A DNA stretch of 64,000 bases, taken from the NCBI GenBank assembly GCA_942491145.1, contig CALOBC010000040.1, positions 62,001 to 126,000 of the forward strand, in the 5' to 3' direction. This document shows positions 60,363-64,000 of the stretch, one piece after another (position 1 is the first letter of the stretch; each line of letters begins with the position of its first letter). The DNA is from CAXQUZ01 sp942491145 (GTDB taxonomy: Bacteria; Myxococcota_A; UBA796; UBA2385). The notes under the pieces were generated by a model. That model ran no database searches, was not told the origin of the DNA, and saw nothing but the letters and a program-made list of their open reading frames with translations. Position numbers and translations under genes: made by a program.

Positions 60363-60374
60363 TGTCGATCGACA
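60363..60374. promoter_or_regulatory. Palindromic operator candidate TGTCGATCGACA
   Basis: TGTCGATCGACA is a perfect 12-base palindrome in the gap between the two divergent citrate-synthase-like genes. It is flanked by TATAT on one side and AAGTCAA on the other; the latter reads TTGACT on the minus strand and could be a -35 box for the minus gene. It would be a good site for the HTH-fused protein. Confidence 0.55.
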
Positions 60375-60403
60375 AGTCAATGTGATCGCCCCAGGAGGTC
60401 CCG

Positions 60404-61618
60404 ATGCCACGCGAACCAGACGGGACTGTCCTCGCCGGGACGATCTCGGCCCAAGAAGCGGCCCGTCGCCTCGGTGTGAAGCCCGCCACGCTCTACACCT
60501 ACGTCAGCCGGGGCTGGATCGAGAGCTTGCCGGGGACCAGCGCCCGCTCCCGGCGCTACCGCGTCGTGGATGTGGAGGCGCTGCGGACCCGCACCGGTGC
60601 CACAAAGGGCCATGCGGCGGTGGCCTCGGGGGCAATGGGCTGGGGGCAGCCGGTGGTCGACACGGCGATCAGCGCCATCGACGAGCGGGGACCGATCTAC
60701 CGGGGTGTTCCCGCCGCGAGCTTGCTGTCGGACGGGCTGGAGGCGGCATGTGGGGTGCTCTGGGCGCCGGGTGCCGATGGGGATGCCTGGTGCGCGCCGC
60801 TGGACTTCGCGCCTGCGCCCGGGCCCGAGGATGCCGCGCCCATCGCCCGTCTCACGGCCTTTGTGGCCCTCGATGGCCTGCGGGAGCCCTGGTCGGCCGC
60901 CTTCACCGGTGCTGCACTGAGCACCCAAGCCGCCCACCTCATCCGGCGGTGTGCCGCAGCTCTGGGGCCCCCCATCCCGCCTCGGGGCACCGTCGCCGCG
61001 GTGCTGTGCCGGGCGATGGGGGTGCCCGAAGCCGAGGACGACGCGGGAGCGGCGCTGGTGTGGTGCGCGGACCACGAGCTCAACGCGTCGACCTTTGCGG
61101 CCCGGGTGGCGGCCTCGACGGGGGCCGGACTGCACGCGGTGGTGGGCGCTGGCCTGGGCGCGCTGGCCGGTCCACGGCACGGCGCACTGTCCGCCCGTGT
61201 GGAGCACCTGCTCGATGATCTGGACGATCTGGACGGTCCGTTGGCCGAGCGTGCGATGCGGGTGGTGGCCCGGTCCCCGTCGCTGCCCGGCTTTGGCCAC
61301 CCGCTGTACCCCCAGGGTGACCCTCGGGCGCACGATCTGATGCACCGGGCCGGCCTTCGCGGGGGGCAGGGCTGGGCGCGGGTCGAGGCTGTGGCCACTG
61401 CCGCCGCTCAGCAAGGCCACCCGCCGCCGAACCTCGACTTCGGGCTCGTGGCCCTGCGCCATGCCTGGGGCTTGCCGAGCTGGGCGCCTTCCACGCTGTT
61501 TGCCGTGGGCCGGATGGCCGGCTGGGTGGCGCACCTGCACGAAGAGCGCGCCCGGGGCCAGCTCATTCGCCCCCGCGCTCGCTACGTCGGCCCGCCGCTG
61601 GGGCTCAGCTCGTCGTGA
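60404..61618 (+). CDS. Citrate synthase-like protein with N-terminal helix-turn-helix
   Basis: The ATG at 60404 follows AGGAGG and gives 404 residues. Residues 14-60 form a MerR/excisionase-type helix-turn-helix with wing (SAQEAARRLGVKPATLYTYVSRG, then SRRYRVVDVEAL). The rest is a citrate synthase domain: LAGPRHGALSARV, GFGHPLYPQGDPRAHD and PNLDFGLVAL, with both His residues and the catalytic Asp kept. A citrate synthase tied to a DNA-binding domain is known in some Proteobacteria but uncharacterised for control. Inference: it binds the palindrome upstream and senses CoA, oxaloacetate or citrate. It overlaps the convergent dcd gene by 14 bases. Confidence 0.85.
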   Translation: MPREPDGTVLAGTISAQEAARRLGVKPATLYTYVSRGWIESLPGTSARSRRYRVVDVEALRTRTGATKGHAAVASGAMGWGQPVVDTAISAIDERGPIYRGVPAASLLSDGLEAACGVLWAPGADGDAWCAPLDFAPAPGPEDAAPIARLTAFVALDGLREPWSAAFTGAALSTQAAHLIRRCAAALGPPIPPRGTVAAVLCRAMGVPEAEDDAGAALVWCADHELNASTFAARVAASTGAGLHAVVGAGLGALAGPRHGALSARVEHLLDDLDDLDGPLAERAMRVVARSPSLPGFGHPLYPQGDPRAHDLMHRAGLRGGQGWARVEAVATAAAQQGHPPPNLDFGLVALRHAWGLPSWAPSTLFAVGRMAGWVAHLHEERARGQLIRPRARYVGPPLGLSSS

Positions 61619-62711
61619 ACTGCTTGCCCAGCCGCAGGCCCTGGCCCTGGTAGTGGGACCCGGCACCGTAGGTCACCGCCGGTCGGGCCTCGTTGCGCAT
61701 GAACTCCAGCCGAAACAAGGGCTGGCCGTGCTCCAACAAGAAGGGCACGTCGTGGGTGCGAATCTCCAAAACAAGCCGTGCGCCGGCCTCTTCGGTGTGT
61801 TCGGACCAACCAAAGCCCGAGTCGATGAAGCCGGCGTAGTGGGTGCGCAGCTCGCCCTTGGTCGCGTCATAGGGCACCAGCTCCGCGCACAGCTCCGGCG
61901 GGATCCGCAGCCGCTCCCGGGTGGCGAAGATGTAGAACTGCTCGGGCTCGAGCACCTGGCCGTGCCCCGCTTCAGGGGTCTGGGCCAAGGGGTTCCACCA
62001 GCGCTCGGCGGGCAGGTCTCGCTGTTGCAGGTCGACGGGCGGTTGGTGGCGCCGGGCCTGATAGCCGACCGGCCCGCCACTCTGGGCGATGAGGTCGACA
62101 GACAGCAAGATGGACGCGACCGGTCCTTCGATGACGGGCGCGGGGCTGTTGTCGGACCAGGAGCACAGGGGATGCTTGCCCTGAAGCTCCCGCAGCTCGG
62201 TGCTGTCGAGTGTTGCGGGCCCCGACGCGAGGCGCAGCTGGGACAAGCAGTCCCCCCGGCGCACCGCCACATGGAAGCTCTGGGGCACAATCTCGAGAAA
62301 CAGCCGCCCTCGGTAGCCCGGCGGCACCGTGTCGAAGGCGTAGCCCTGCTCGGTGAGCAGCCGCACGAAGACGTCCAAGCGGCCCGTGCTCGACTTGGGG
62401 TTGGCGCGGCCCGAGATGTGGGCGGGAAGTTCCAGCACCTCCTCCACTTCGGCCAGGTAGACCCCGCCGCGATGCAGCACCAGCGGCGTGTCCCGGTGGG
62501 TGGTGTACGTGGCCGTGGCCAGCCGCCCGAGCTTGCGTGCGATGCCCTCAGGGCCGGGCAAGAAGCTGCACTGGAGCTGCCAGACCTGACGCCCCAGGCG
62601 CAGATCGAGGCTTGAGGGCTGGATCTGCCCCTCGCCGATCGGCCGCAGCGCTTGGATGGCGCCGGTGCGGATCAGCTCGGAGAGGCTCTGATGGACAAGA
62701 ATGCCGGACAT
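61605..62711 (-). CDS. dcd: Two-domain dCTP deaminase
   Basis: The ATG at 62711 gives 368 residues, about twice the size of E. coli Dcd. It matches the double-domain 2'-deoxycytidine 5'-triphosphate deaminase family of Alphaproteobacteria and relatives. The first half has IQPSSLDLRLG and the RANPKSSTGRLDVF active-site text. The second half has EPEQFYIFATRERLRIP and GFIDSGFGW, typical of the trimeric dUTPase-like fold. The reaction converts dCTP to dUTP for dTTP synthesis. It is cytoplasmic. No fusion to a dUTPase active site is visible. Confidence 0.93.
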   Translation of the reverse strand: MSGILVHQSLSELIRTGAIQALRPIGEGQIQPSSLDLRLGRQVWQLQCSFLPGPEGIARKLGRLATATYTTHRDTPLVLHRGGVYLAEVEEVLELPAHISGRANPKSSTGRLDVFVRLLTEQGYAFDTVPPGYRGRLFLEIVPQSFHVAVRRGDCLSQLRLASGPATLDSTELRELQGKHPLCSWSDNSPAPVIEGPVASILLSVDLIAQSGGPVGYQARRHQPPVDLQQRDLPAERWWNPLAQTPEAGHGQVLEPEQFYIFATRERLRIPPELCAELVPYDATKGELRTHYAGFIDSGFGWSEHTEEAGARLVLEIRTHDVPFLLEHGQPLFRLEFMRNEARPAVTYGAGSHYQGQGLRLGKQFTTS

Positions 62712-62919
62712 GGCGCCCGCTTAGCCCGGGGGTGCGCGATCTGGGTCAGGGGCCGTGCAGTCCGTCTGGGTCAGTGGCTGAGCCGGCTGGGATTGCTCGG
62801 TGTGATGCCATAGGGGTCTCTCGTTCTCGCGCTGAGGCGCATGCGCAGGGGTCCAGCGTGCCATTGTTGGTGCACAGGATGCCCGCAGGTTTCCTCGTGC
62901 CCTCGACCGGGGAGTGTCC

Positions 62920-63639
62920 GTGCCCGAGATCGTTGTTCTGTCTGGCGCCGGCCTGTCCGCTGCATCGGGTGTGCCCACCTTCCGGGGGCCCGGCGGCTGG
63001 TGGCGGGGGCGTGATGCCACGGAACTGGCCACCCCCGAAGCATTCTCGGATGATCCCGACCTCGTGTTGGAGTTCTACGGCGCCCGGCGGTCGGCCCTCG
63101 CGGGCATCGAACCGAACGACGGCCACCGTGCGCTGGCCCGGCTCCAGGCGACGCTGGGCGCCGACCGGGTCTGGTTGGTCACCCAGAACGTCGATGGCTT
63201 GCTCCAAGCCGCCGGGCGTGAGCTGGGGCTCAGCCTGACGGTGGTCGAGATGCACGGCACGCTGTGGTCGGTGCGGTGTGCCCAAGATGCCAACCACCCC
63301 CGGGTTTCCGCAACGCTGGTGGCCCCCGAAGCGCGGGGCTCGTGCACGGTGTGTGGGGGACTGTTGCGGCCCGACATCGTCTGGTTTGGCGAGCAGCCCT
63401 TTGCGATGGACGAGATCCGCGACGCGCTGTTGGACTGCGACACCTTCGTGTCCGTGGGCACAAGCGGGCTGGTCTACCCGGCCGCCAGCTTCGTTCGCGT
63501 CGCCGCATATGGGGGCGCCCGTTGCATTGAGGTCAACCCGACGCCCACGGGCGGTGGCTTTCACGAGGTGTTGGCCGAAGGCGCCGAGCTGGCACTTCCC
63601 TGCTGGGTGGACGGGGTGCTTGCCAGGGCCCATGGATGA
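62920..63639 (+). CDS. cobB: Sirtuin-type NAD-dependent protein deacylase
   Basis: Two GTG starts are possible, at 62914 and 62920; GGGGAG five bases before 62920 supports the second (239 aa). NAD-binding text is GAGLSAASGVPTFRG, then TQNVDGL and the catalytic His in EMHGT. The zinc site is odd: the second Cys pair is CTVCGG, but the first is CAQD, where the second Cys is missing, so the usual four-Cys site has only three visible. The protein removes acyl groups from Lys using NAD. There is no cobalamin link implied by the symbol. The next gene starts 34 bases after its stop. Confidence 0.9.
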   Translation: MPEIVVLSGAGLSAASGVPTFRGPGGWWRGRDATELATPEAFSDDPDLVLEFYGARRSALAGIEPNDGHRALARLQATLGADRVWLVTQNVDGLLQAAGRELGLSLTVVEMHGTLWSVRCAQDANHPRVSATLVAPEARGSCTVCGGLLRPDIVWFGEQPFAMDEIRDALLDCDTFVSVGTSGLVYPAASFVRVAAYGGARCIEVNPTPTGGGFHEVLAEGAELALPCWVDGVLARAHG

Positions 63640-63673
63640 GGCCAAGGGGAAGCCTGCCCCACCGGAGCTGCCC

Positions 63674-64000
63674 ATGACCCCCGATGCCCGCCTCGACTAC
63701 CCCGCCACACGGCGCAACCGTGCGCCCATTCTGAGCGTGCTCCAGCGGGTGCTGCCGAGCGAAGGTGGCCTGCTGGTCGAGGTTGCCAGCGGTTCTGGTC
63801 AGCACGGCGCAGCCATGGTGGGGGAGCTTCCCGGCTGGCGCTGGCAGCCGACAGATCTCGATCCCGATGGTCTCGCCAGCATTGAGGCCTGGCGTGTGCA
63901 CACGGCCAACCCGAACCTGTTGCCCGCCTTGAGGCTCGATGTGTGCGGCCAGCCCTGGCCCGTGTCGACGGCCCACGCAGTGTTGTGTTGCAACATGATC
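63674..64000 (+). CDS. DUF938-type SAM-dependent methyltransferase, 5' part
   Basis: The gene runs off the window; 109 codons are visible. The ATG at 63674 follows CCGGAG; an in-frame ATG at 63632 that overlaps the sirtuin end is an alternative. The visible sequence matches the DUF938 family: YPATRRNRAPILSVL, the SAM-binding VEVASGSGQHGAAM, RWQPTDLDPD and the LLCCNMI-type end (VLCCNMI). These are predicted class I methyltransferases of unknown substrate. It may be coupled to the sirtuin gene. Confidence 0.87.
   Translation, partial: MTPDARLDYPATRRNRAPILSVLQRVLPSEGGLLVEVASGSGQHGAAMVGELPGWRWQPTDLDPDGLASIEAWRVHTANPNLLPALRLDVCGQPWPVSTAHAVLCCNMI

Overview
The window is GC-rich, tightly packed bacterial DNA. 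It most resembles the Myxococcota (former Deltaproteobacteria), but no genus can be named. The reasons are four proteins ending in a Cys / membrane segment / Arg-cluster tail of the MYXO-CTERM type, calcium-binding MopE-type repeats in three proteins, a DUF2330 protein, about fifteen lipobox lipoproteins, and an F0 gene set (atpZ-atpI-atpB-atpE) with no F1 genes beside it. Several gene pairs overlap by ATGA and convergent genes are often separated by only 3-25 bases. I saw no tRNA, rRNA, insertion sequence, phage gene or CRISPR array.

Layout. 1-7.5 kb: end of a hybrid histidine kinase, a tiny membrane protein, an alpha/beta hydrolase, a GT39-like membrane protein, a TPR protein with two ClpX-type zinc fingers, and an OmpR-type regulator. 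7.6-12.7 kb: two large secreted proteins (beta-propeller and beta-helix) with MopE repeats and sorting tails. 12.8-15.9 kb: hemL and the F0 genes; the c subunit carries the Na+-ligand set. 16-23 kb: a lipoprotein, then a cell-surface sugar cassette (SGNH hydrolase, GT2, ColD-like PLP enzyme, two epimerases/reductases) and another lipoprotein. 22.9-24.4 kb: a coupled pair, one gene broken by an in-frame TAG. 24.6-32.1 kb: esterase, membrane protein, metallo-hydrolase, phosphohexomutase, lipoprotein, glycerol kinase and a TfoX-like protein. 32.1-35 kb: a nine-haem lipoprotein cytochrome divergent from a one-haem lipoprotein. 35.2-39.2 kb: an exported protein divergent from a HerA-like ATPase. 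39.5-44.8 kb: secreted Cys-rich, YtkA-like, barrel-like, DUF2330, MopE and TlpA-like proteins. 44.9-51.7 kb: an SDR protein, a large membrane protein, the sdhCAB operon and a small exported protein. 51.8-59.3 kb: HrpB helicase, an M19-like dipeptidase and a lipoprotein group around an arylsulfotransferase-like protein. 59.2-64 kb: two divergent citrate-synthase-like genes (one fused to a helix-turn-helix) around a palindrome, a two-domain dCTP deaminase, a sirtuin and the start of a DUF938 methyltransferase.

How they fit together. Energy metabolism is represented by F0, succinate dehydrogenase/fumarate reductase, the multihaem cytochrome and the citrate synthase pair; carbon handling by glpK and the phosphohexomutase. 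Most of the rest serves the cell envelope: lipoproteins, anchored surface proteins and a probable deoxysugar pathway. The strongest candidates for something new are the divergent citrate synthase / HTH-citrate synthase switch, the TPR protein with ClpX-type fingers, the ColD-like sugar cassette, and the stop-interrupted coupled lipoprotein.
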